From: Fictibacillus arsenicus
GTDB taxonomy: Bacteria > Bacillota > Bacilli > Bacillales > Fictibacillaceae
DNA: 64,000 nucleotides
Direction of reading: 5' to 3'
Assembly (NCBI RefSeq): GCF_001999465.1
Contig: NZ_MQMF01000004.1
Span: 62,001 to 126,000 of the forward strand
Below are positions 1 to 7,212 of the stretch, piece by piece. The notes under the pieces are model-generated. The model saw only the letters and a list, made by a program, of their open reading frames with translations, made no database searches and had not been told where the DNA came from. Made by a program: the position numbers and the translations under genes. How positions within the stretch are numbered: position 1 is the first letter of the stretch; each line of letters opens with the position of its first letter.

Positions 1-1259
1 TCAGTTACTTCTTCTTCAGTTGTAGTTTCCTCAGTTGCTGGCACTTCTTCAGCATCTACAGCGTGAACTGCAGCGTTTGGTGCAGCATGTTCCTTCGCGT
101 TTTCACTTGAACGCTCATATGCATTAGAGTTGATTTTGTTTTGAAGAGATTTGTTTTCTTTTGCTTCTTCATCTTCTTCAGTTGTTTCTTCTTCTGTTGT
201 TTCTTCGTCAGTTGTAGTTTCCTCAGTTGCCGGAGCTTCCTCAGTCACTTCTTCTTCAGTCGTAGTTTCTTCAGTTGCTGGTGTTTCTTCAGTTACTTCT
301 TCTTCAGTCGTAGTTTCCTCAGTCGCCGGAGCTTCTTCAGTCACTTCTTCTTCTGCTGGTACTTCTTCAGCATCTACTGCGTGAACAGCAGCGTTTGGTG
401 CAGCATGATCTTTCGCGTTTTCACTTGAACGCTCATATGCATTAGAGTTGATTTTATTTTGAAGAGCTTTGTTTTCTTTAACTTCTTCTGTATCTTCAGA
501 TTCTTCTTTGTCAGAATCATCTTCTTTTACATCATCAGCATCTTCAGAATCATCTTCGTCTTCTTTCACTGCATCTTCGTCAGCGATTACATCTGTGCCT
601 TCTTCTTCTTTTACCGGATTATCTTCATTTTCCTCTTGGATCTCTTCAGAGTCAGAGTCATCATCATCTTCTTTCACAGCTTCTTCATCAGAGTCTACAT
701 CAGTATCTTCTTCGTTGCGAGTTGCATCCTCTTCTTCAGTTACAGTTTCATCCGTTTTACCTTCATCACTGTCTGCTTCAGGGATTTCGATTTCGATTAC
801 TTCAGTTTCCTCTTCCTCAACTGGAACTGTAACCTCAGTTGGTTCCTCTGTTACAGGCTCAGTTATTACTGGCTCTTCTTTTTCAGTAGGTACGGCATAA
901 ATAGCTGAGTTAGTAGCAGCATGCCCCTTTGCATTATCACTCGCATGCTCTGCACCTTGAGAGTGACTCTTATCTTTAACAGGCTTTTCAGCTTTTGCAG
1001 GTTTTGCTGCTTTTTCAGCCTTAACCGGCTTTTCAGCTTTAACTGGTTTTTGAACTTTTACAGTAACTTTAGATGGCTTTGCATACTTCTCATCCTTAGC
1101 TTGTACTTGCCCTTGAGATGCTTTTGAGCTTTGAGCTTTAATCGCATGCTCTGTTTTATGACCAGCCGCTTCAGCAGCACCTGTTCCTACAACTGCCGCA
1201 AGAGTTAATGTTCCAGCAAATACTAAAGATTTTACAAATGTACGGTTGACTTTTTTCAT
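1..1259 (-). CDS. Secreted acidic repeat protein (3' end outside window)
   Basis: An open frame of 419 codons starts at ATG 1259 behind AAGGAG and is still open at the window edge. Residues 1-32 form a signal peptide (MKK, hydrophobic core, GAAEA cleavage region). A Lys/Ala/Pro-rich stretch (KAEKPVKAEK type) follows, then a very acidic Glu/Asp/Thr region. The motif NAK-x-HAA-x-N-x-A occurs three times, and the two most distal copies sit in a 106-codon direct repeat with many EETTTEEEVTEE units. No enzymatic domain or cell-wall anchor is visible, although an anchor could lie beyond the edge. It follows another secreted protein gene by 63 bp on the same strand, so the two are probably co-transcribed. 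I do not recognise the family. A surface or matrix protein is a guess from composition only. Confidence 0.8.
   Translation of the reverse strand, partial: MKKVNRTFVKSLVFAGTLTLAAVVGTGAAEAAGHKTEHAIKAQSSKASQGQVQAKDEKYAKPSKVTVKVQKPVKAEKPVKAEKAAKPAKAEKPVKDKSHSQGAEHASDNAKGHAATNSAIYAVPTEKEEPVITEPVTEEPTEVTVPVEEEETEVIEIEIPEADSDEGKTDETVTEEEDATRNEEDTDVDSDEEAVKEDDDDSDSEEIQEENEDNPVKEEEGTDVIADEDAVKEDEDDSEDADDVKEDDSDKEESEDTEEVKENKALQNKINSNAYERSSENAKDHAAPNAAVHAVDAEEVPAEEEVTEEAPATEETTTEEEVTEETPATEETTTEEEVTEEAPATEETTTDEETTEEETTEEDEEAKENKSLQNKINSNAYERSSENAKEHAAPNAAVHAVDAEEVPATEETTTEEEVT
51..478 (-). repeat. 318-bp direct repeat inside the acidic protein gene
   Basis: The stretch at 51-160 recurs at 369-478 with few changes, an offset of 318 bp or 106 codons. 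It encodes the segment with KINSNAYERSSENAK followed by HAAPNAAVHAVDAEE. Between the copies are smaller degenerate units of about 20 residues (TEEAPATEETTT). The frame is kept, so this is protein-level repeat expansion and likely varies in number between strains. Confidence 0.85.
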
Positions 1260-1322
1260 TATAATTCGCTCCTTAATTTTCAAATGGTTGATTTAAATAC
1301 ATCACAATATCTCCATGAAAAA

Positions 1323-2156
1323 TTAAAGAGCACTTTCCGGTGGCATTGATGGCGGTGCGTTCACCCATTGACTTCTCAAGAGGTCCATTCTGCTAAAATA
1401 CACAGAAACTTTTTCACTATCAGCAAAGATCAGCGGCAGGACAAAATTAGCCTTAACATTGGCTAATGGCGCTCCCCCATTTCCAGTGTCCTTAGAGGAT
1501 GATGAATGAGAAGAGCTTTGTCCTGCAGTTAATGGTATTGCCTTAGAATCCGGCTGTTGAGGAAGTTCATTAGAAGGAAACTTAATCGGAAGCTTTGATA
1601 CAGCTTTTTCCCGCTTCTGTTCGTTAATCTTCCTTTTTGATAAAAAGAGCTTCTTCTTTTGCCCATCCTCTGCCATTACTTCAGGCAGCACTGATTGATT
1701 TTTAGGTGTTTCTGTATGTACGTACTTTGATGTTTCAATCCTTTTCTTCTCAGGCTGATTTATTGGAACATTCTTTTTGAGTTGTCCTTGAGGAACTGAT
1801 TTTTTTAGTCCATTCGAGTATTTTGTTTGCTGAGAAGATTTACTTTTTTCAGCAGCAGCATTCTTTTCTCTGGCTTCATACCTTTTCTCCGAACCATTAG
1901 AGTTAGATGTATCCCCTTTCATTTTCTTCGGCGTTCCTTCAGAAACTTCGGGTTTTGACACATTTTCCTTTTGAGATTCGCGTTCAGGAATATCAGCTTT
2001 TGCATTTTCCTGTTTGAGGTCTGATTGATTCTGAGTTTTTTGTTCAGCTGCTGAATTTTGTTTCTCTTCATTATTTTTCTCGGCAAATACTTCACCAGGA
2101 ATAAAAAGGATGGCACCTGCGATCAAACCTTGCATAATGATGCTTGGAATTCGCAC
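1323..2156 (-). CDS. Secreted Lys/Glu/Ser-rich protein of unknown function
   Basis: This 277-residue protein begins at GTG 2156, seven bases after GGAGGTG. Residues 1-25 are a signal peptide (hydrophobic segment MQGLIAGAILFI, then EVFA). The middle (about 26-190) is low complexity, rich in Lys, Glu, Asn and Ser, and probably disordered. The last 60 residues look folded, with the segment VKANFVLPLIFADSEKVSVY. No catalytic motif is seen. It lies directly upstream of the acidic repeat protein on the same strand, so the pair may be exported together. I do not recognise the family. Confidence 0.75.
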   Translation of the reverse strand: MRIPSIIMQGLIAGAILFIPGEVFAEKNNEEKQNSAAEQKTQNQSDLKQENAKADIPERESQKENVSKPEVSEGTPKKMKGDTSNSNGSEKRYEAREKNAAAEKSKSSQQTKYSNGLKKSVPQGQLKKNVPINQPEKKRIETSKYVHTETPKNQSVLPEVMAEDGQKKKLFLSKRKINEQKREKAVSKLPIKFPSNELPQQPDSKAIPLTAGQSSSHSSSSKDTGNGGAPLANVKANFVLPLIFADSEKVSVYFSRMDLLRSQWVNAPPSMPPESAL

Positions 2157-2374
2157 AAATTCACCTCCCTTCTTTCATCTATATAATACATCCATTTTAT
2201 GTGTTATTTGTCGGTCTTTGTCCAAAATAGTCATAACTTCCTAAAAAACCATAATTCCAAAAAATATCAAGAGGACTTGTGTCTTAAATTGGAGAGAAGT
2301 AAGTGGCTTAAACATGAAACTTTACAATTGAAAAATCGTATAGTTATATGGAGGAAAGGTAAGGAGGTAGTTTT

Positions 2375-3106
2375 ATGAGAAGTGCTAACCCTGCTTTAAA
2401 GAGTACAACCTTTAATAAATTTGGTGGAACATCTTTCAGTAAACAGATGACATTATCTGGAACAGTTTATAAAACATTTATTTTACTAGTCATTTTAATG
2501 GCTTCTTCCTTTTATACTTGGCATCAATATAATTTAGGGGAACCTGTAGGACATTTAATTATGATTGGTGTGATCGGGGGACTCATTTCAGCATTAATCA
2601 TTGCCTTTGTTCCTAGAACTGCCCCGTTGCTTGCGCCGGTCTATGCAGCTCTTGAAGGTTTAGCAGTAGGCGGAATATCAGCAAACTTTGAATCTCAGTT
2701 TAATGGAATCACAATGCAGGCCGCGGCATTAACGTTCGGTACGCTATTTGCTCTGCTGCTTGCTTATATGCTCCGAATTATTAAAGTTACACATAACTTC
2801 AGATTGATTGTCTTCTCGGCAACAGCTGGAATTATGCTTGTTTATCTTACAAGTTTCATATTAGGTTTCTTCGGGATCGATATTCCCTACCTTCATAGTT
2901 CAGGACCAATAGGTATTGGTATCAGTCTATTTATTGTAGTCATAGCAGCACTTAATTTGGTTCTTGATTTTGACTTTATCGAATATGGAGCAAGCCAGCG
3001 TGTTCCCAAATACATGGAATGGTATGGCGCATTTGGCTTGATGGTAACATTAGTCTGGTTATACTTTGAGATTCTTCATCTATTGGCAAAAATCAGACGA
3101 AATTAA
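2375..3106 (+). CDS. Bax inhibitor-1/YccA-family membrane protein
   Basis: The 243-residue product has a short polar N-terminus (MRSANPALKSTTFNKF) followed by seven hydrophobic segments, the layout of the Bax1-I/YccA-like group (PF12811). Bacterial BI-1 relatives such as YetJ are pH-sensitive calcium-leak channels, but this subgroup is uncharacterised, so that role is only inferred. The late segment LNLVLDFDFIEYGA carries the Asp/Glu-rich motif typical of the family. AAGGAGG stands eight bases before the ATG. The gene is alone, and a perfect palindromic terminator separates it from the convergent gene. Confidence 0.85.
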   Translation: MRSANPALKSTTFNKFGGTSFSKQMTLSGTVYKTFILLVILMASSFYTWHQYNLGEPVGHLIMIGVIGGLISALIIAFVPRTAPLLAPVYAALEGLAVGGISANFESQFNGITMQAAALTFGTLFALLLAYMLRIIKVTHNFRLIVFSATAGIMLVYLTSFILGFFGIDIPYLHSSGPIGIGISLFIVVIAALNLVLDFDFIEYGASQRVPKYMEWYGAFGLMVTLVWLYFEILHLLAKIRRN

Positions 3107-3110
3107 TAAA

Positions 3111-3130
3111 GAGAAGCCCGCGGGCTTCTC
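3111..3130. terminator. Bidirectional terminator
   Basis: A perfect 20-bp palindrome (GAGAAGCCCG and its complement) lies between two convergent stop codons. It is flanked by A-rich sequence on the left and TTTT on the right, so it can end transcription from both sides. Confidence 0.9.
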
Positions 3131-3135
3131 TTTTC

Positions 3136-3783
3136 TTATGAAAAAATCATTATCCACCTGTTAATCGTCCACCATCCTATGCCGATGTTAACGGCAAATA
3201 AACCAATTCTCATAACTTTACTCTCATGAGTTATAAGCTGAACAGTATATAAAATCCCCCATAGAACAAGGATGAGAACCGACCAGACCACTCCGCTTAT
3301 ATCACCTTGCATAAATGCTCCATAGCTATAGATCAATGTATAGGGCATCAACAGGATAGCAGTCAGATAATACATCCCATGAACAATATGTCTGCTTACT
3401 GGATTAGAGAGCGGGGCTGATTTAACAGCTAAACTATATAATAGAGCTATTCCAATTCCAGACCCAAGGAAAAATAAAGCCTGGAAGATTTCATAAAAAA
3501 ATACCGGCAAAACTTGAAGAGCATCAATCCAAAGAATTCTGCTATAAAACAGCAGCCATAGCATAGAAATTACTCCAGCGGTCGAAAAAAGTGTTTTGAT
3601 CCCTTTCCAAACCGTTGAACCTAACAAAATTACACCAAAGATAAAAAACAGAGAACCTAGCAGTTTGCTTGCGAATAGTAAAAGAAAACTATATAAACAG
3701 AGAAGAACGGCAAACGCAATATGAAGAATATAATCATATTTTGAATGCTCAGCTTGTTTAAATGTATTGTATATTGGAATCAT
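3136..3783 (-). CDS. Multipass membrane protein of unknown function
   Basis: This 215-residue protein has about six hydrophobic segments joined by short loops and a short cytoplasmic N-terminus (MIPIYNTFKQAEHSKYDY). No transporter or enzyme motif is recognisable. ATG 3783 follows a weak GCAGGTG binding site. It is convergent with the BI-1-like gene and shares its terminator. I do not recognise the family, and the membrane assignment rests on hydrophobicity alone. Confidence 0.7.
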   Translation of the reverse strand: MIPIYNTFKQAEHSKYDYILHIAFAVLLCLYSFLLLFASKLLGSLFFIFGVILLGSTVWKGIKTLFSTAGVISMLWLLFYSRILWIDALQVLPVFFYEIFQALFFLGSGIGIALLYSLAVKSAPLSNPVSRHIVHGMYYLTAILLMPYTLIYSYGAFMQGDISGVVWSVLILVLWGILYTVQLITHESKVMRIGLFAVNIGIGWWTINRWIMIFS

Positions 3784-3846
3784 GATGCACCTGCCAAGTC
3801 TAGTCGTGTTTATACATTTATCGACATGTATCTTTAATTACTTAAA

Positions 3847-3999
3847 TTATTCTTTTGGCACTTTAACAACACCGCGAATGTGCCACATGTTTATAAGCTC
3901 GATTCTTTTGCGGTATTGCTTTGCCTGCAGCCTTCCTTTTTTGTACCTTCTTTTTAAAAGCTGCAAGTAATCTTCAATCTTAAGATGATAATCATTCAT
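3847..3999 (-). CDS. Small basic protein, 50 aa, unknown
   Basis: ATG 3999 follows a GAGGGTGGG binding site and opens a 50-residue frame that reads MNDYHLKIEDYLQLLKRRYK and ends KVPKE. It is rich in Lys and Arg, looks helical and has no membrane segment. It lies 63 bp upstream of the multipass membrane gene on the same strand, so it may be its first cistron. The function is unknown. The binding site, start and spacing support a real gene, but the short length leaves doubt. Confidence 0.5.
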   Translation of the reverse strand: MNDYHLKIEDYLQLLKRRYKKGRLQAKQYRKRIELINMWHIRGVVKVPKE

Positions 4000-4124
4000 G
4001 CTTTATACCCACCCTCGCCATTTTTCTCACTGTCATATTCCCGAAAATAGTCGATTTGTAACATAAAAAGCTCTTTTTCTAAAAGATTGCTACTTTTGAA
4101 CAGTTGAGTAGGCTTCTTTGACTA

Positions 4125-4333
4125 GTTGATTGGAGAGCAAGGTGCGTGCCTACCACATGAGAAGCTTCTCGCGAGGCATGCGACGAGGAAGCTTACGTCG
4201 GTAGCAATTACTTGGAGACGCAGGAGCAAGAATACTTCCCTGAAGCGGTCAGGTGAGACTCCTAAGGGCGCAAAGCGGCAGGAGGCTCACCGCACGCCCC
4301 GCGGAAAGCGAGCATCCTGGAACGGAAATCAAC
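4125..4333 (+). repeat. Interspersed structured repeat, copy A (enlarged)
   Basis: The element starts GTTGATTGGAG and ends CGGAAATCAAC, so its ends are inverted repeats. The right 100 bp match copies at 6289, 15045 and 26642, including the core GGTGAGAC...GGCTCACC and the CCCCGCGGAAAGCGAGC block. This copy has about 80 extra bp in its left half (around 4145-4215), which itself begins CTACC and ends GGTAG and can fold. It has no coding potential supported by a binding site. Elements of this kind are common between genes in Bacillaceae, but I cannot name the family. Confidence 0.8.
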
Positions 4334-4379
4334 ATCTACAAAAGCAACATTGCTTAAGAAAAACAGGAATAGTTAGGAA

Positions 4380-4407
4380 AAAACAGCTACAAGATTGCAG
4401 CTGTTTT
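4380..4407 (-). terminator. Terminator of the DUF6376 lipoprotein gene
   Basis: AAAACAGCT and AGCTGTTTT flank a 10-base loop just after the stop codon. The T-run reads correctly on the minus strand. Confidence 0.85.
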
Positions 4408-4411
4408 AAAA

Positions 4412-4855
4412 TTATTCGCCGAGTTTTTTAATTTGTGATAACAGATCATTGTAAACAGCGATGTCATCCAACAAACCGCTTTGTTGGAGCAGATCAGCAT
4501 TCAGTTTCCCATCTTTTATAACTGTTAAATAGTTATCAATTCCCTCTTGAAGCTTATTATTGTGTTCAATCACCTGATTGTGAACATCTTCAAACACAGA
4601 AGGCGGTGTTAAATCGCCAAACTCACTAATGTCTGATTTCATATCTCCCAGCAACTGTTCAAGTTCTTCTCTCGCCTTTGGGTCGTTTACTGCCGTTTCT
4701 GCAATTGCAGAAATCTCTTTTGAAAATTGTTGTACATCATTAATATATTCCGTAGCTTCAGGCACATAGTTCAGACCATTTGTTACTTCATTCACTGCAG
4801 AACAACCCGTTAATACGGTTATTGATAATAAAGCGGAAATTAAAGTCTTTTTCAT
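4412..4855 (-). CDS. DUF6376-type lipoprotein
   Basis: This 147-residue protein has a lipoprotein signal peptide with lipobox LTGC (Cys 18). The mature part begins SAVNEVTNGLNYVPEATEYI, which fits the Bacillus DUF6376 family of small membrane-anchored lipoproteins of unknown role. The remainder is helical and acidic, without catalytic motifs. It stands alone, closed by its own terminator. The family call rests on the N-terminal pattern and the size. Confidence 0.75.
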   Translation of the reverse strand: MKKTLISALLSITVLTGCSAVNEVTNGLNYVPEATEYINDVQQFSKEISAIAETAVNDPKAREELEQLLGDMKSDISEFGDLTPPSVFEDVHNQVIEHNNKLQEGIDNYLTVIKDGKLNADLLQQSGLLDDIAVYNDLLSQIKKLGE

Positions 4856-4904
4856 TTTTTTCTCCTTTTCCCTTTATATTTGGAATGGATTTGAGATTTG
4901 AATT

Positions 4905-4931
4905 AAAAAAACGCCCATTTTCTTTGAGCGT
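4905..4931 (-). terminator. Probable terminator of the 354-aa protein gene
   Basis: Read on the minus strand, ACGCTC pairs with GGGCGT over a nine-base loop and is followed by seven T. It lies about 50 bp after the stop codon at 4982. Confidence 0.65.
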
Positions 4932-4981
4932 CTTACATTTCTGCTTATTGTTTTATACGGCTTGTGATGTTTTAAGTTTCA

Positions 4982-6046
4982 TTACTTTCTTAATGAGTAA
5001 AAAAGGTCAGTAAACTTATCAATGACATTCTCAAGTTTTAAATTTTCTTTCTCACCATATACCTTTGATTTTAATCGTTCAGGATTAATAGAGCACAGTT
5101 CTTTCATGTAAGCCTCAATCTTTTTAAGAACGGCATTAAAACGTTCCAATGAAATTTCTTTTTTATAGATTTTAGAATCTTTAATACGGTCTTCAAAAAG
5201 CTTCTGAAGCGTTTCATTAGAAAATTTAATATCTACTGCTTTTCTCGTCCCATATCCGTCCACAATATGAAACATGGTAGTTCCTTCTGACTTTTTGCTG
5301 GGATCGGCAAACTTTATTTCTGAAGTCAGGCTTCCGACTCTTACCTCCATTTTAAACGAGCCTGAAGAAAACACCTGGTTTGGCGGAAGTGTTACAACAG
5401 GATGGTTCCCTGAAGGGTTGATTGCTGGAGGATGAACTGGCGGGTTTATTTCCTCTACTGGCAGTTCTATTTCATCGCTAGAGTCACTTTCCCCGTTTTG
5501 ATTTCCTGGTTTCCCAGGTACATGCTCCTTAACAATCTCTTCAATTTGGTTCCATAATAATTCCCGTACCGTCTCTAATAACCCATCAGCAGATTTTAAA
5601 TGTTTCTTTACTTGACCTTGTGGTGATTCTGCAAGCACTGTTTCCAGGTCATTCTTTAAACCGAGCAAAAACTTTTCAAGTGACTCAGAAACTGCTTCTT
5701 TAAAGGTCTCTAAATCAGTTTCAGGAGTTTCTTTCAGCTCACCTTTAATAGAATGGATAAAGTCAGCGGAGTTATCCGCTAATTCTTGCTGCCAGTTGCT
5801 ATAGATCCGTTCCGCTTCTTTTGCTCCTTGATGATGTTTCTCTATATCTTTTCTGGTATACGTTTTAAAAGGTTTATTTTCATGAACACTCTTTTCAAAA
5901 TAGTCTTCTCTTTTATTTTCTTTATGAGGTTTCTCGGGAGGAACGGCTTCAAGATGCAGCTTTTTTACATAATTCTTTTTCAAATGCCCATAAGCAAAAT
6001 GGTTTCCCCGATTATATGAAAATGCCTGTGCAGCGTGATTTACCAT
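4982..6046 (-). CDS. Unrecognised 354-aa cytoplasmic protein
   Basis: The frame begins at ATG 6046, eight bases after AAGGAGG. No signal peptide or membrane segment is visible. The N-terminal 60 residues are basic (HLKKNYVKKLHL). A helical region at about 75-190 looks like coiled coil. A Pro-rich linker (PPVHPPAINPSGNHP) follows, and then a C-terminal domain of about 130 residues that begins SGSFKMEVRVGSLTSEIKF. I do not recognise the family. It sits between two repeat elements and has its own terminator. Confidence 0.7.
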   Translation of the reverse strand: MVNHAAQAFSYNRGNHFAYGHLKKNYVKKLHLEAVPPEKPHKENKREDYFEKSVHENKPFKTYTRKDIEKHHQGAKEAERIYSNWQQELADNSADFIHSIKGELKETPETDLETFKEAVSESLEKFLLGLKNDLETVLAESPQGQVKKHLKSADGLLETVRELLWNQIEEIVKEHVPGKPGNQNGESDSSDEIELPVEEINPPVHPPAINPSGNHPVVTLPPNQVFSSGSFKMEVRVGSLTSEIKFADPSKKSEGTTMFHIVDGYGTRKAVDIKFSNETLQKLFEDRIKDSKIYKKEISLERFNAVLKKIEAYMKELCSINPERLKSKVYGEKENLKLENVIDKFTDLFYSLRK

Positions 6047-6288
6047 TTTGAAAACCTCCTTTTCCCGTTGATTTTTGTTTTTCTTCCTGACTTTTAGGAC
6101 AAAATAAAAAAGCCCACAACAGAAGAAACGATCTTCCTAATGCCGGCCGGTTGCATCACTAGCTCCACATACTTAAAGATGCCCAAATAAAAAGTATGCT
6201 TCAACGCTTCCATTAATTTCAATTATAATAACAAAAATCTAAGACAACAATATATTTTTTCTGCTTAAGAAATAAACTTCATTGACTA

Positions 6289-6418
6289 GTTGATTGGAGC
6301 GCAAGGTGCGAGACTCCTGCGGGATTAGCGGGACAGGTGAGACCAATCAATGTCGCAAAGCGACGAGTGGGCTCACCGCAGGCCCCGCGGAAAGCGAGCA
6401 CCTGGAGCGGAAATCAAC
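6289..6418 (+). repeat. Interspersed structured repeat, copy B
   Basis: This 130-bp element begins GTTGATTGGAGC and ends GCGGAAATCAAC. The central arm reads GGTGAGACC...TGTCGCaaaGCGACG...GGGCTCACC, the same sub-type as copy D. It fills most of the gap between two divergent genes (6047-6475). Nothing else is evident in that gap apart from an AT-rich stretch at 6190-6280. Confidence 0.85.
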
Positions 6419-6475
6419 CACTTCCAATAGCATCAAAGTTTACAGAACAACCTTTAATAAGAAAGGATGAAGAAA

Positions 6476-6670
6476 ATGAGTAATAAGGATAAAGCTTATG
6501 AAGGAAAAGACGAACTGTACTTGGATATTGATAGGATGATTAACGAAGGAATGGCTGGCGGTACTGTTGCAGACACTGAAGACCTTCGACAGATCGGATA
6601 TGATACTGATATTACCTCACAAGAAGAACCGCCAACTATTGCTGGTGAAAGAGAAAAAAGAGATAAATAA
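6476..6670 (+). CDS. DUF4025 (YozQ-like) small protein
   Basis: The 64-residue product contains DRMINEGMAGGTVADTEDLRQIG, characteristic of the small Bacillus DUF4025/YozQ family of unknown function. An in-frame ATG at 6467 also exists, but it overlaps the AAAGGA binding site. The ATG at 6476 has the correct eight-base spacing and was chosen. The protein is acidic and soluble. It is convergent with the CBS-domain gene. Confidence 0.75.
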   Translation: MSNKDKAYEGKDELYLDIDRMINEGMAGGTVADTEDLRQIGYDTDITSQEEPPTIAGEREKRDK

Positions 6671-6677
6671 AGAAACA

Positions 6678-6708
6678 AAAGGATGCCCTAATTACAGGAC
6701 ATCCTTTT
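6678..6708. terminator. Bidirectional terminator
   Basis: AAAGGATG and CATCCTTT form a stem around a 14-base loop, with A-rich sequence on one side and TTTTT on the other, between convergent genes. Confidence 0.8.
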
Positions 6709-6714
6709 TATGTT

Positions 6715-7125
6715 TTACAAAGGCTTAGAAATCTCAGTAAGTGCATCTCCTGCTTTATCATTGTTTTCATGTTTAACAGCAAGGTCACCTAATGAAACAA
6801 TACCAACCACATTTCCATTATGCAAAACAGGAAGTCTGCGAACTTGATGTTCAGACATTAGCTTCTTAGCCTCATCGATCGTCATATCCGGTGTTCCTGT
6901 AACAGGATCTAATGTCATAACATCACTTACTGTCCCTTCAATATTCCCGTCAGCTACACAACGAATGACGATATCCCGGTCAGAAACAATCCCTTTTAGT
7001 TCCCCATTTTCCGAAACAGGAATAGAGCCTACTCCTAAACTTTTCATCAAACCGGCAACTTTAGTGATTTTTGTACTTGGTTCACACGTCTCAATATTTG
7101 AAGTCATAATATTTCTTAATTCCAT
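6715..7125 (-). CDS. CBS-domain pair protein
   Basis: The 136-residue protein is made of two CBS domains, residues 1-60 (IMTSNIETCEPSTKITKVAGLM) and 65-125 (VMTLDPVTGTPDMTIDEAKKLM). Each ends with the usual GIVSDRDI or GIVSLGDL element. Stand-alone CBS pairs such as Bacillus YhcV bind adenine nucleotides, but the ligand and partner here are unknown. It is a single-gene unit. Confidence 0.85.
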   Translation of the reverse strand: MELRNIMTSNIETCEPSTKITKVAGLMKSLGVGSIPVSENGELKGIVSDRDIVIRCVADGNIEGTVSDVMTLDPVTGTPDMTIDEAKKLMSEHQVRRLPVLHNGNVVGIVSLGDLAVKHENNDKAGDALTEISKPL

Positions 7126-7212
7126 TTTTATCGCCTCCTAATAGGTAATACGGTTATTGTGTACCTGTTTAAGAGGAAAGCTAAACCTTTCAACTGCTCT
7201 ATAGTCTTAATA

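Noticed and set aside
141-908. Plus-strand frames opposite the acidic protein gene
   Set aside because: They are Phe/Ser-rich antisense shadows of the Glu/Asp repeat codons. The minus strand has the start, the binding site and the signal peptide.
4126-4431. Open frame of 101 codons across repeat copy A
   Set aside because: It lies almost wholly in the non-coding repeat, lacks a binding site, and runs into the terminator and antisense end of the lipoprotein gene.
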